Positions 1 to 7,842 of a DNA stretch of 64,000 nucleotides are shown here, piece by piece. Positions within the stretch are counted from its first letter, which is position 1. The number at the start of each line of letters is the position of its first letter. Both the position numbers and the translations under genes were made by a program. Source of the stretch: Chloroflexota bacterium (GTDB taxonomy: Bacteria; Chloroflexota; Anaerolineae; Anaerolineales; Villigracilaceae); the NCBI GenBank assembly GCA_029782225.1, contig JAKOVF010000200.1, positions 1 through 64,000 on the forward strand. The letters run 5' to 3'. The notes under the pieces were generated by a model. The model was given only the letters and a program-made list of their open reading frames with translations, searched no databases and was not told the origin of the DNA.

Positions 1-713
1 AGTAAGGTACTTGCAACAGGGGTCTGCGTTTTCACCGCGAAATGAGTCAACACTTCCTCGGCACCCGAGACCAGGACGCCGTGTCCGCAGAGAATGATCG
101 GGCGTTTGGCTTTCTCAATCAAACGGACAGCCTGCTCGAGGTCCGCTTGAGGCGCATGGGCGCGGGGTTGATAGCCAGGCAGCTTGATGTCCTCTGGATA
201 AACAAATTCACATTGCTCGATCTGCGCGTTCTTACAGATATCGATCAACACAGGGCCGGGACGTCCGCTGCGCGCAATATAGAAAGCTTCAGCCACCACT
301 TCCGCAATCTCCGTCGCATGAGTGACAAGATAATTGTGCTTGGTGATCGGAAGCGTAATGCCCGTCACATCGGTTTCCTGGAACGCGTCCCCGCCGATCA
401 AATGCGCCGCGACCTGTCCCGTGATGAATACCACAGGGACCGAGTCCATCATCGCTGTGCAAATACCTGTAACGAGGTTTGTCGCGCCCGGTCCAGAGGT
501 CGCCATCGCCACGCCAACTTTTCCAGATGCACGCGCATATCCGTCGGCCATGTGCGCCGCGCCCTGCTCATGCCGCACCAGCACGTGATGAACAGGATAG
601 CTCAACATCGCGTCGTAGATCGGCATGTTCGCGCCGCCCGGATACCCGAAGACCACTTCCACGCCTTCACGCACCAGACACTCCCATAAAATTTCTGCAC
701 CGGATTTTTTCAT
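1..713 (-). CDS. ilvB: Acetolactate synthase large subunit, N-terminal part (runs off window)
   Basis: Thiamine-diphosphate enzyme for the first shared step of valine, leucine and isoleucine synthesis. About 237 residues are visible, starting at the ATG complementary to 711-713 with an AGGAG site just upstream. Reading the minus strand shows [13 protein letters not shown], then [19 protein letters not shown] with the ThDP-activating Glu, then [13 protein letters not shown] and [20 protein letters not shown], all hallmarks of AHAS large subunits. It lies 75 nt downstream of ilvD on the same strand and is probably co-transcribed with it. The C-terminal FAD and ThDP-pyrophosphate domains lie outside the window. 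Other ThDP enzymes such as glyoxylate carboligase are possible but less likely beside ilvD. Confidence 0.95.
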   Translation of the reverse strand, partial: MKKSGAEILWECLVREGVEVVFGYPGGANMPIYDAMLSYPVHHVLVRHEQGAAHMADGYARASGKVGVAMATSGPGATNLVTGICTAMMDSVPVVFITGQVAAHLIGGDAFQETDVTGITLPITKHNYLVTHATEIAEVVAEAFYIARSGRPGPVLIDICKNAQIEQCEFVYPEDIKLPGYQPRAHAPQADLEQAVRLIEKAKRPIILCGHGVLVSGAEEVLTHFAVKTQTPVASTL

Positions 714-727
714 TCGCTTCTCCTTAC

Positions 728-792
728 GTAGGTCACGCTTGCAGCGCGACTACTGAATTGTGTAGGCATGTCACGCTAAAAACGTGACCTAC
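728..792. repeat. Palindromic repeat, GTAGGTCAC family, copy 1
   Basis: GTAGGTCACG at 728-737 is the reverse complement of CGTGACCTAC at 783-792, with a partial third copy of the motif at 762-775. It fills the ilvD-ilvB gap, and its right arm covers the end of ilvD. A tighter copy lies at 12038-12064. Confidence 0.75.
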
Positions 793-2456
793 GATTGCAA
801 GACCGCGCCTGTATCTGCGCTGGTGACAAAATGTGAATAACGTTGGAGCCATTTGCTCTGGACGTTGGATCGGAACGGAGGCAGCGCCGCAAGCCGACTC
901 TGAATTTCGGCTTCGCTCAAACGGACCTCCAGCCTGCGTTCCGCTAAATCGATATCGATCACATCCCCGGCTTTTAGCGCGGCAATCGGCCCGCCCGCGG
1001 CTGCTTCCGGCGAAACATGACCAATGCACGCGCCGCGCGTCCCGCCGCTGAAACGGCCATCGGTGATCAACGCGACCTTATCGCCAAGTCCCTGCCCCAT
1101 GATGGCAGAAGTAGGAGAAAGCATTTCCTGCATCCCGGGCCCGCCCTTTGGCCCCTCATAGCGGACAACGACCACATCGCCGGGCTGAACTTCCTTCCCC
1201 AAAATTCCAGCGAGAGCTTCATCCTGCGATTCGTAGATCCGCGCAGGGCCGCTGAACTTCATCATAGCTTCGCTCACGCCGCCCACTTTGACAACCGCCC
1301 CTTTGGGTGCGAGGTTGCCAAACAAAATGGACAACCCGCCGCGTTTTGAATGTGCGTTGTCATAACGTCGAATGACTTCTTCATCTTTGATATCAATGCC
1401 TTGAATCGATTCCCCCAGCGTCTTTCCACTGACAGTCAGGCGATCAAAATGCAGCATGCCAGTCCCCCACTGGATTTCGTTCATGATTGCAGGAATTCCG
1501 CCTGCACGATGGACATCTTCCATGTGCCACTTGCCCGCCGGCGAGACCTTGCAGATGTGCGGGACTTTATCCGCCACGGCATTGATCCGGCTCAGCGGGT
1601 AATCCACGTTCGCTTCATTCGCCAATGCCAGTGTATGCAGCACAGTGTTCGTCGAACCGCCCATCGCCATGTCCAGCGCAAAAGCGTCATCGATCGCTTC
1701 GGCAGTGACGATGTCGCGCGGCTTGAGGTCGCGTTCGATCAGCGTCATGATCTGCATCGCGGCCTTGCGCGCCAGGTCCTCGCGTTCCTTGGTTTTTGCG
1801 AGTGCCGAACCGTTGTATGGCAAGGCCAGTCCAATCGCTTCCATCAGGCAGTTCATCGAATTGGCGGTAAACATCCCCGAACACGAGCCACACGATGGAC
1901 ATGCAAATTTTTCCAAAACAGTCAAACGTTTCTCGTCGATCTTCCCCGCTGAAAATGCGCCCACACCTTCAAATACAGAGATCAAATCAATCGCTTCGCC
2001 TTCGGGAGTTCGTCCTGCGGCCATAGGCCCGCCAGAGACGAAGATGGTCGGGATGTTCACACGCATAGCCGCCAGTAACATGCCAGGCACGATCTTGTCG
2101 CAATTGGGGATGCAAACCATCGCATCAAACCGGTGGGCCTCGATCATTGTCTCCACGCAATCAGCGATCAGTTCCCGCGATGGAAGCGAGTACTTCATCC
2201 CCATGTGACCCATCGCGATGCCATCGTCCACACCGATGGTATTGAACTCGAACGGCACCCCGCCCGCGGCGCGGACCGCGTCCTTCACCAGCTTGCCGAA
2301 ATCCTGCAAATGGACATGACCCGGCACAATATCCACATAAGAATTAACAATGGCCACAAACGGCTTGCTGAAATCCTCGTCCTTCAACCCCGTCGCGCGC
2401 AGCAGCGCGCGGTGGGGTGCCTTGTCGTACCCTTTCTTGACGGTATCCGATCTCAT
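789..2456 (-). CDS. ilvD: Dihydroxy-acid dehydratase
   Basis: Converts 2,3-dihydroxy-3-methylbutanoate (or -pentanoate) to the 2-oxo acid, the third step of branched-chain amino acid synthesis. 555 residues is the normal length. The Fe-S ligand motifs are visible: [12 protein letters not shown] near residue 118 and [19 protein letters not shown] near residue 190. The C-terminal swivelling domain holds [20 protein letters not shown] and [11 protein letters not shown]. The start is supported by AAAGGAG just upstream. It is transcribed before ilvB. The stop region overlaps a GTAGGTCAC palindrome. The leader contains competing hairpins (2478-2554), so regulation by RNA structure is possible. Confidence 0.97.
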   Translation of the reverse strand: MRSDTVKKGYDKAPHRALLRATGLKDEDFSKPFVAIVNSYVDIVPGHVHLQDFGKLVKDAVRAAGGVPFEFNTIGVDDGIAMGHMGMKYSLPSRELIADCVETMIEAHRFDAMVCIPNCDKIVPGMLLAAMRVNIPTIFVSGGPMAAGRTPEGEAIDLISVFEGVGAFSAGKIDEKRLTVLEKFACPSCGSCSGMFTANSMNCLMEAIGLALPYNGSALAKTKEREDLARKAAMQIMTLIERDLKPRDIVTAEAIDDAFALDMAMGGSTNTVLHTLALANEANVDYPLSRINAVADKVPHICKVSPAGKWHMEDVHRAGGIPAIMNEIQWGTGMLHFDRLTVSGKTLGESIQGIDIKDEEVIRRYDNAHSKRGGLSILFGNLAPKGAVVKVGGVSEAMMKFSGPARIYESQDEALAGILGKEVQPGDVVVVRYEGPKGGPGMQEMLSPTSAIMGQGLGDKVALITDGRFSGGTRGACIGHVSPEAAAGGPIAALKAGDVIDIDLAERRLEVRLSEAEIQSRLAALPPFRSNVQSKWLQRYSHFVTSADTGAVLQS

Positions 2457-2477
2457 ACGGCTCCTTTAGTTGATACG

Positions 2478-2554
2478 GACTCCAAAATCTCCTGATTTTG
2501 GGTATGGCTTCCAAAGTCTGGCCCCCCTGCGGGGATAATAAGACTTTGGAGTCC
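2478..2554 (-). promoter_or_regulatory. Competing inverted repeats in the ilvD leader
   Basis: Three segments can pair in exclusive ways. CCAAAGTCT (2511-2519) pairs with AGACTTTGG (2541-2549). GGACTCCAAA (2478-2487) pairs with TTTGGAGTCC (2545-2554). CCAAAATC (2482-2489) pairs with GATTTTGG (2494-2501). The pairing is visible directly; a regulatory role is inference, and a nested mobile palindrome is the alternative. Confidence 0.4.
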
Positions 2555-2573
2555 AAGCCCGAAGTAACAAAAA

Positions 2574-2600
2574 AGCCGCTCCGATGTGGTCGGAGCGGCT
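2574..2600 (-). terminator. Rho-independent terminator of the 34-aa ORF unit
   Basis: A perfect 11-bp stem, AGCCGCTCCGA (2574-2584) with TCGGAGCGGCT (2590-2600), has a 5-nt loop. Read on the minus strand it is followed by a run of six T. It lies 25 nt after the stop of the small ORF at 2626. Confidence 0.9.
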
Positions 2601-2625
2601 CTCACTTACGTTTTGAGGATTACGG

Positions 2626-2730
2626 TTACTTCTTCACCTTCACCGTTGCCAGTCCAACCACAAAGAGGTCCTTAATAATAAGGACCGAAAGAAGGACGAC
2701 AATAAGGGAGAGGCTGAAGATCGTGTTCAT
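2626..2730 (-). CDS. 34-residue hydrophobic peptide (single membrane helix)
   Basis: A small ORF on the minus strand, ATG complementary to 2728-2730. The product begins MNTIFSLSLIVVLLSVLIIK and ends with a basic tail (KVKVKK-like, KVKKK pattern near residues 29-34). It has one predicted transmembrane helix over residues 4-25. No strong ribosome-binding site is seen, but a near-consensus promoter lies just upstream (2753-2780) and a strong terminator follows, so ORF, promoter and terminator form a unit of about 170 nt. I do not recognise the family. It could be a small membrane protein of a larger complex, a type I toxin-like peptide, or a by-product of a small RNA. The compact architecture argues that the unit is real. 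Confidence 0.55.
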   Translation of the reverse strand: MNTIFSLSLIVVLLSVLIIKDLFVVGLATVKVKK

Positions 2731-2752
2731 CTGGCTGTAGGTATTTCGCCCG

Positions 2753-2780
2753 ATTATAGGCTTATTTGGTAATCCGTCAA
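2753..2780 (-). promoter_or_regulatory. Sigma70-type promoter for the 34-aa ORF
   Basis: On the minus strand TTGACG (complement of 2775-2780), a 16-nt spacer and a perfect TATAAT (complement of 2753-2758). The expected start lies near 2746, about 16 nt before the ATG. Confidence 0.8.
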
Positions 2781-2860
2781 GGGCGTATAGTTAACGGATT
2801 ACTCAAGAATTCACAATCAGTTCATTGGATTCTCACTCATCTAAGCATTTAGTAAGTACA

Positions 2861-2893
2861 TTCAAACAGAGTCCGATTCTGGTATAAAATCGG
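2861..2893 (+). promoter_or_regulatory. Possible promoter and operator ahead of the ferredoxin genes
   Basis: TTCAAA (2861-2866), 16-nt spacer, TATAAA (2883-2888). An inverted repeat, CCGATT (2873-2878) and AATCGG (2888-2893), straddles the -10, as a repressor site would. The first gene is at 3024. Confidence 0.45.
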
Positions 2894-3023
2894 CGCTTCC
2901 AATCTAGCGTGGCAGGTTGTTTCGAAATGTCTGGGCAGAATGAGACATGAGTCCCAGCAACAGCTTGTAACTTTTATACAAATGAAACGATCTGCTGAGT
3001 GACCCTTAGAAATGGAGGTTTCT

Positions 3024-3164
3024 ATGACTCACATCAGCACAAGTTTGTGTGTCCGTGACAATGCCTGTATGGCACTCTGCCCGGTGGAATGTATCAACCC
3101 CGGCAATCTGGCGGATCAATTGGCAGCTTACAAAGATGAAATGCCATTAGATATATTTGCTTAG
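3024..3164 (+). pseudogene. Truncated ferredoxin remnant (46 codons)
   Basis: A GGAGG site precedes ATG 3024. The N-terminus, with LCVRDNACMALCPVECINPG, matches the first cluster-binding half of bacterial 7Fe/8Fe ferredoxins. The sequence then goes straight to LADQLAAYKDEM and ends at DIFA. The second cluster motif (CxxCxxCxxxCP) that family members carry next is absent. The simplest reading is an in-frame internal deletion that left the head and a tail. It could still be translated; four cysteines remain. The next gene encodes an intact dicluster ferredoxin, which may have taken over. Confidence 0.6.
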
Positions 3165-3221
3165 TACATAAGTACTGGGTGTCAGTAATAACTTTCATAA
3201 ATTTGATGCGACAAGAGGCAT

Positions 3222-3497
3222 ATGATGAAGCTAGGTTTATTCAACTCAAAAAAGAAAAAGCATATTAGTGAAACACCAGGCTATATTGATTCCGATCCCG
3301 CAAAATGTGTGCAATGTGGCATCTGTTCGTACAACTGTCCCATTGGTATTGATGTGCGCGCACACGTCTGGGATCGCGAACCCATGATAAATACTCAATG
3401 CATAACATGTGGTAAGTGTATAACGCTCTGTCCAAGAGGAGTACTGCAATTCGTGGCAACTGATGGTCTTTCAAAGGACACTTTATGGAATACGTAA
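3222..3497 (+). CDS. Dicluster 4Fe-4S ferredoxin-like protein
   Basis: 91 residues with a lysine-rich N-terminus and two complete 4Fe-4S motifs: CVQCGICSYNCP (about residues 29-40) and CITCGKCITLCP (about 60-71). It is expected to be a soluble electron carrier. Two adjacent ATGs (3222, 3225) follow an AGAGG site, and the second has better spacing. It overlaps the start of the FAD oxidoreductase by 13 nt, so the two are translationally linked and are probably electron-transfer partners. The resemblance is to ferredoxin subunits of NADPH-dependent oxidoreductases rather than to free clostridial ferredoxins. Confidence 0.85.
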   Translation: MMKLGLFNSKKKKHISETPGYIDSDPAKCVQCGICSYNCPIGIDVRAHVWDREPMINTQCITCGKCITLCPRGVLQFVATDGLSKDTLWNT

Positions 3498-4846
3498 TCA
3501 TTGGTTCCGGCGTGGCCGGTATTGCAGCCATCGAGGCGATTCGCTCAGTTGATACGGCAGGCGAGATCACCCTGATTGGATCGGATCCACACGGATATTA
3601 CTCCCGCCCCGGTCTTGCCTACTATCTGACAGGTGAAATTCCCGATAAAGTTTTATTCTCGATACGGCCCGAAGACTTTCAGAATTTGGGTGTGCAACCA
3701 CTCCATGGCACCGTGAAACGCATCCTGCGTGCCGAGCAATATGTAGAATTGGAAGGGCGAGAGTATGTACACTATGACCGCCTGCTTCTCGCTGTGGGAG
3801 CATTAGCCACACCACTGGATGTGCCCGGATCCCAATTTGATGGCGTGTTCAAGTTGGATCATTTGACCGATGCCCGGCAGATTGTTAAGAATGCCAAACG
3901 AGGCAAAATCGCAGTTGTCGTAGGCGGCGGGATAACAGCTTTGGAGCTTGTCGAAGGTCTGGTTGCGCGGGGCATGAATGTCCATTATCTATTGCGCGGG
4001 GATCGTTACTGGAGTAACGTGCTCGACCTTCAAGAATCCAAAATCATCGAGCAACGTTTAATGCAGGAAGGCGTGGAATTGTATTACCATGCAGAGATAG
4101 CCGAAATAAATGGAAATCAAAATCGCGTCAGTTCTGTTCGTCTGAAAAACAACACCAATTTGCAGTGCGATATGCTGGCATATGCCATCGGTGTGCAACC
4201 ACAGACCCATTTGGCGAAAGAGTCCGCCCTTGAAATTGATCGCGGCATACTCGTCGATGAATACATGCAGACGAACGATCCAAATATTTTTGCAGCTGGT
4301 GATGTGGCACAGGTCTATGATCCTTTATTAAAACGATCCGTAATTGAAAGCCTGTGGACTCCGTCTCGTGAACAGGGAACTACCGCCGGTCTGAATATGG
4401 CGGGTCGCAAGAAGATTTACACCAAATCGGTAGCCTTAAATGTTACGCGTCTGGCAGGGCTGACAACAACCATCATCGGTACAGTCGGGCAGGGTCAGGA
4501 TCTAGACTTGATTGGCATGGTGCGCGGCGATAGTGAAACCTGGCATGAACTGCCAGATAGCACTGTGGCGCAATCCGGCTTTGATGTGAACCATGTGCGG
4601 GTGATGGTCGGCAAACAAACACTGCTCGGCGCGGTGGTCATCGGCAATCAAACCTTGTCCAACCCGTTGCAAAAGATCATTTCAAACAAGGTGAATATAT
4701 CCAGCATACGCGAGGATCTGTTGAATCCCAAAGCCAATATCGCGGAAGTGCTTGTTCGTTTTTGGGCGAATTACACTGGACACAAAGTGAAAGTGGAACA
4801 AAGAACGATACCCAGAAATTTGCACCCGGTGAAACCTTCAATCTGA
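3485..4846 (+). CDS. FAD/NAD(P)-dependent oxidoreductase (ferredoxin/nitrite-reductase type)
   Basis: 453 residues of the pyridine nucleotide-disulfide oxidoreductase class II fold. FAD-binding IIGSGVAGIAAIEAI is at the N-terminus; the NAD(P)-binding AVVVGGGITALELVEGL is near residue 140; the second FAD motif IFAAGDVAQVYDP is near residue 268. No CxxxxC redox disulfide is seen, which points to rubredoxin/ferredoxin reductase or NirB-like flavoproteins, not thiol reductases. The C-terminal 120 residues resemble the dimerisation region. It follows a ferredoxin with a 13-nt overlap, so passing electrons between NAD(P)H and that ferredoxin is the likely role. A strong terminator follows. Confidence 0.85.
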   Translation: MEYVIIGSGVAGIAAIEAIRSVDTAGEITLIGSDPHGYYSRPGLAYYLTGEIPDKVLFSIRPEDFQNLGVQPLHGTVKRILRAEQYVELEGREYVHYDRLLLAVGALATPLDVPGSQFDGVFKLDHLTDARQIVKNAKRGKIAVVVGGGITALELVEGLVARGMNVHYLLRGDRYWSNVLDLQESKIIEQRLMQEGVELYYHAEIAEINGNQNRVSSVRLKNNTNLQCDMLAYAIGVQPQTHLAKESALEIDRGILVDEYMQTNDPNIFAAGDVAQVYDPLLKRSVIESLWTPSREQGTTAGLNMAGRKKIYTKSVALNVTRLAGLTTTIIGTVGQGQDLDLIGMVRGDSETWHELPDSTVAQSGFDVNHVRVMVGKQTLLGAVVIGNQTLSNPLQKIISNKVNISSIREDLLNPKANIAEVLVRFWANYTGHKVKVEQRTIPRNLHPVKPSI

Positions 4847-4913
4847 AGAACAGCGTCCAGGCAAACTACGACTTTTACAACTAGCAAAAAGTAGAGTCAC
4901 GCCGTAGATAGAT

Positions 4914-4955
4914 TAAACTGGTCAGCGATCTGCTATCGCTGACCAGTTTAGTTTT
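4914..4955 (+). terminator. Strong terminator after the FAD oxidoreductase
   Basis: A perfect 16-bp stem (4914-4929 with 4935-4950, arm TAAACTGGTCAGCGAT) with a 5-nt loop, followed by GTTTTCC. Confidence 0.9.
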
Positions 4956-5017
4956 CCTCAATTTGTATGTGCAGGGTAGGGAGGAAAATGAGCAAGTCGA
5001 ATAGGTGATTCCCTCTC

Positions 5018-5045
5018 TTGACTTTTCCGAATTCGTAACTATAAT
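5018..5045 (+). promoter_or_regulatory. Promoter of the Rrf2 gene
   Basis: TTGACT (5018-5023), 16-nt spacer, TATAAT (5040-5045). ATG 5054 is only 8 nt past the -10, so the transcript is probably leaderless; no Shine-Dalgarno site is present. Confidence 0.85.
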
Positions 5046-5051
5046 GGTTAC
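5035..5051 (+). promoter_or_regulatory. Likely autoregulatory operator
   Basis: Inverted repeat GTAAC (5035-5039), 7 nt, GTTAC (5047-5051), centred on the -10 hexamer of the regulator's own promoter. Its position suggests repression by the Rrf2 protein. Confidence 0.5.
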
Positions 5052-5053
5052 AA

Positions 5054-5476
5054 ATGAATACAAATCTGCGTTTTGCGATCTCCATCCACGCCCTCACCCT
5101 TCTGGCTTCCAGTAAGGACCCGCTTACATCTAATGCAATTGCACAGAGTGTCAATACAAATCCCGTCGTTGTGCGGCGTACGATGGCGAATCTGCGGGAA
5201 CATGGACTGGTCGAATCCCGGCCGGGAACTCACGGTGGTTGGAAGCTTTTGCGCGAGCCGCGTCAGATCCGCCTCTGTGAGGTCTATCGCAGCCTCGAGC
5301 CGGAGGCTATTCTTGCCATCCATGCCAACCCGGACAAATACTGTCGTGTCGGAGGTCACATCAAAGGCACATTAACCAGTGTCTTTACAGCCGCACAGGC
5401 CGAAATGGAGCATGCGCTCGACCGTTACACAATCGCAGATATCCTCGAGGATGTACTCGCCAGAGGCAACCGGTAA
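5054..5476 (+). CDS. Rrf2-family transcriptional regulator
   Basis: 140 residues. The N-terminal winged helix shows the family pattern: RFAISIHALTLLAS, then TSNAIAQSVNTNPVVVRRTM as the recognition helix, then LVESRPGTHGGWKLLREP as the wing. The family's three-Cys Fe-S cluster pattern is not evident: one Cys lies near residue 75 and one near residue 98, so it may be a redox or ligand sensor of the YwnA type and not an Fe-S sensor. It is followed after 5 nt by the riboflavin-type reductase gene, so it probably controls that operon and itself through the palindrome over its promoter. Confidence 0.9.
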   Translation: MNTNLRFAISIHALTLLASSKDPLTSNAIAQSVNTNPVVVRRTMANLREHGLVESRPGTHGGWKLLREPRQIRLCEVYRSLEPEAILAIHANPDKYCRVGGHIKGTLTSVFTAAQAEMEHALDRYTIADILEDVLARGNR

Positions 5477-5481
5477 ATCCG

Positions 5482-6192
5482 ATGGAGCGCCCGTACACGT
5501 ATATCAATATAGCAATGACCGCCGATGGCAAAATAGATACCTTCGAGCGCAAAGGCTCGGCTATTTCTTCACAGCGCGACAGGGATCGCGTGGACAAACT
5601 GCGCGCCGAATCCGATGCAGTGCTGGTGGGCGGATTGACATTGCTGGATGAAGACCCTAAACTCACTGTCAAGTCTGACGCATTGCGCGCGGAACGCGTC
5701 GCACGCGGGCTTGAGCCGAATCCCGTCAAAGTAGGAGTCGTCACGATTGCAGATCTCAAACCCGATTCCAATTTCCTCCGTGCCGGCCCGGCGAAAGTAG
5801 TAATATTTACAACGGATCAGACATCTAATGACCAACTTGCGTTCCTGGGCTCGCGTGGTGTGGAAGTATTTGTGCATCAGGAGCACCGCGTCGATCTCAT
5901 CAAAATGATGGAAACACTCAAGGAGATTGGGATCCAGCGTCTCATGGTGGAAGGCGGCGGGACGTTGAATTTTGAGCTGCTCAAACTGGGCCTTGTGGAT
6001 GAAATCACTGCCTACATCGCGCCGATGATCTTCGGCGGCGCGAATTCCCCGACCATGGCAGACAGTCTCGGAGTCCCGCGCGATGCGGCAATTCCGCTCA
6101 AGTTGATCGATGTCGAAAAATGGGACGATGGCGGGGTCGTCTTGAGATATAAACTTAATTCGTCCTCCCGCAAGTACATCGGGACGATGTGA
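5482..6192 (+). CDS. RibD C-terminal-type pyrimidine reductase
   Basis: 236 residues covering only the reductase domain of RibD (PF01872 type), without the deaminase. Family features: an N-terminal NIAMTADGKIDT, then VDKLRAESDAVLVGGLTLLDEDP, and a C-terminal MVEGGGTLNFELLKLGLVDE. The product reduces the ribosylamino-pyrimidine phosphate with NADPH in riboflavin synthesis in organisms with a stand-alone enzyme. RibA follows directly, which supports a flavin role. RibB, RibE and RibH are not in the window. A related dihydrofolate-reductase-like role cannot be excluded. Confidence 0.85.
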   Translation: MERPYTYINIAMTADGKIDTFERKGSAISSQRDRDRVDKLRAESDAVLVGGLTLLDEDPKLTVKSDALRAERVARGLEPNPVKVGVVTIADLKPDSNFLRAGPAKVVIFTTDQTSNDQLAFLGSRGVEVFVHQEHRVDLIKMMETLKEIGIQRLMVEGGGTLNFELLKLGLVDEITAYIAPMIFGGANSPTMADSLGVPRDAAIPLKLIDVEKWDDGGVVLRYKLNSSSRKYIGTM

Positions 6193-6272
6193 GCGAAGTC
6201 AAAGGACAATTGCAAAGGTGCTTCGACCGCGGGCTGCGCCCTTCCGGCCGGGACGAAAATATGGAGAGAGAG

Positions 6273-7031
6273 ATGAGTACAATCACAGAAGACCAAATCC
6301 AGATGCTGCTGGACGAAAATTGTTGTCATGAATGCGAGGGGGTTGGCAAGGACAATATCTGTGTGCGCATCGAAGCGATTGCAGAACTGCCGACACGCTT
6401 CGGTGATTTTCAGATCGTTGCGTTCTGGAATAACCGCGACGAAAAGGAACACGTGGCCATCGTCAAAGGGGATGTGCTCGATGCGGAAGATGTGCCGGTT
6501 CGCCTGCATTCGGAATGTCTCACCGGCGATGTGATGGGATCACTGCGCTGCGACTGCCGCGACCAGCTCGAAGCCGCCTTGAGAATGATCGGCCGAATGG
6601 ATAAGGGCATCGTCCTGTATCTGCGGCAGGAAGGGCGCGGCATTGGCCTGATCAACAAGATCCGTGCCTACAGTTTGCAGGACCAGGGACTCGATACGGT
6701 CGAGGCAAATCTTGCACTGGGCTTCCGCGATGATGAACGCGATTATGCCATTGCCGCGCACATGCTGATGTCGCTCAAAGTGAAATCCATCAACCTGATC
6801 ACCAACAACCCCAAAAAGATTCAGCAGCTCAAGGATTACGGCATCGTCATTCACGACCGCATTCCTCACATCATGGAGCCGAACGAGCATAATATTTTCT
6901 ATCTCGAAACCAAGGCCGCAAAGTCCGGCCACCTGATGGATCTGCATGGCAAGAAACATCTCGAAGAACAAAGCGACCGTCCCATCGTCGAGGGCATGAC
7001 GACCGACCAGATCAAAGAAATGTATGGCTGA
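6273..7031 (+). CDS. ribA: GTP cyclohydrolase II
   Basis: Opens GTP to the diaminopyrimidine that feeds riboflavin. The zinc ligands are visible in HSECLTGDVMGSLRCDCRDQ, followed by LYLRQEGRGIGLINKIRAY and LITNNPKKIQQL. I chose ATG 6273 because GGAGAGAG sits just before it; an in-frame ATG at 6261 and a longer upstream frame from 6189 lack a good site, and the upstream stretch looks repeat-derived (gcttcgaccgcg). This gives 252 residues. There is no fused RibB domain. The SDR gene overlaps its 3' end by 8 nt. Confidence 0.93.
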   Translation: MSTITEDQIQMLLDENCCHECEGVGKDNICVRIEAIAELPTRFGDFQIVAFWNNRDEKEHVAIVKGDVLDAEDVPVRLHSECLTGDVMGSLRCDCRDQLEAALRMIGRMDKGIVLYLRQEGRGIGLINKIRAYSLQDQGLDTVEANLALGFRDDERDYAIAAHMLMSLKVKSINLITNNPKKIQQLKDYGIVIHDRIPHIMEPNEHNIFYLETKAAKSGHLMDLHGKKHLEEQSDRPIVEGMTTDQIKEMYG

Positions 7032-7692
7032 TACGATTGTCGTCACAGGCGCGACCGGAGCATTGGGAGCTCTGGCCGCCAAAACGTTTGCCGCGCGGGG
7101 CAACTCTCTGGCGCTGCTGGATTACGATCAGAGTAAGCTGGATTCCCTGGCCCATGACTTGAACCTGCCCGATGAACGCCTGCTCATGCTAACAGCAGAC
7201 CTGCGGAACGGGCAGGCGGTTCAAGCCGCCGCCGAAGCGGTCTCTGGCAAATTTGGTACGATCCACGCTTTGATCCATCTCGTCGGCGGCTGGATCGGGG
7301 GCAAGACGATTCCGGAGTCCTCCCCCGACGATCTGGAATTCATGCTCGGCCAGCACGCGTGGACAACGTTTTATCTGTTCAAATCATTTGCTCCGTACCT
7401 TGCCCAAAGCGGACACGGCCGCGTGATCACAGTTTCCATTCCTCTTCCAATCTACCCTCACGCCCGGCGGGGACCTTACGCGGCAGCCAAGGCCGCACAG
7501 GAAGCACTGGTCCAAACGCTGTCGGAGGAATTCAAAGACCAGGGACTGACCGCAAACGTGATTCACGTCAAAGCAATTGATGTGAACGGCGAAGGCAAAG
7601 GCACAACGCCCCAGGCCATTGTCCCGACCATGTTGTACTTGCTTTCAGAAGAGGCGGGGAAAATCAACGGCGCAAGAATTCCGTTATATTAA
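7024..7692 (+). CDS. Short-chain dehydrogenase/reductase (SDR)
   Basis: 222 residues of classical SDR fold. The cofactor motif TGATGALGALAAK is at the N-terminus, LIHLVGGWIGG replaces the usual NNAG, and the active site shows ITVSIPLP followed by YAAAKAA (Tyr-x3-Lys). Substrate is not predictable. It overlaps ribA by 8 nt and ends the operon, so a link to flavin or pterin metabolism is possible but unproven. Confidence 0.88.
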   Translation: MADTIVVTGATGALGALAAKTFAARGNSLALLDYDQSKLDSLAHDLNLPDERLLMLTADLRNGQAVQAAAEAVSGKFGTIHALIHLVGGWIGGKTIPESSPDDLEFMLGQHAWTTFYLFKSFAPYLAQSGHGRVITVSIPLPIYPHARRGPYAAAKAAQEALVQTLSEEFKDQGLTANVIHVKAIDVNGEGKGTTPQAIVPTMLYLLSEEAGKINGARIPLY

Positions 7693-7698
7693 CAACCA

Positions 7699-7810
7699 TG
7701 TCATTCTGAGCCCTTCGACAAGCTCAGGATAAACTGCGCGAAGAATCTCGTTTGCAACCAGCATTATCCTTAAAAAGAGATTCTTCGTCGCTCCGCTCCT
7801 CAGAATGACA
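7699..7810. repeat. Palindromic repeat, TGTCATTCTGAG variant
   Basis: Terminal inverted repeat TGTCATTCTGAG (7699-7710) and CTCAGAATGACA (7799-7810), with inner arms GAAGAATCTC and GAGATTCTTCGTC. The right end provides ATGACA (7805-7810), a fair -35 element for the gene at 7843. Confidence 0.85.
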
Positions 7811-7829
7811 TATCCGAGGGCTTCGGGTT

Positions 7830-7835
7830 TACAAT
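7830..7835 (+). promoter_or_regulatory. -10 element of the DMT transporter gene
   Basis: TACAAT ends 7 nt before ATG 7843, as expected for a leaderless transcript. The -35-like ATGACA at 7805-7810 comes from the repeat, with a long 19-nt spacer. Confidence 0.5.
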
Positions 7836-7842
7836 TCGCGTC

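Larger units (their letters stand above)
2731..3023. other. Intergenic region with divergent promoters
   Basis: Between the 34-aa ORF (minus) and the ferredoxin remnant (plus). It holds the promoter at 2753-2780 (minus) and a possible plus-strand promoter at 2861-2888. I see no further gene; 2894-3010 shows nothing recognisable. Confidence 0.6.

Noticed and set aside
42-689. 215-codon plus-strand frame at the left edge
   Set aside because: It is the reverse of ilvB, whose ThDP-binding motifs are clear on the minus strand.
6189-6272. 28-codon N-terminal extension of ribA
   Set aside because: No ribosome site, and the DNA looks repeat-like (gcttcgaccgcg); ATG 6273 has GGAGAG.
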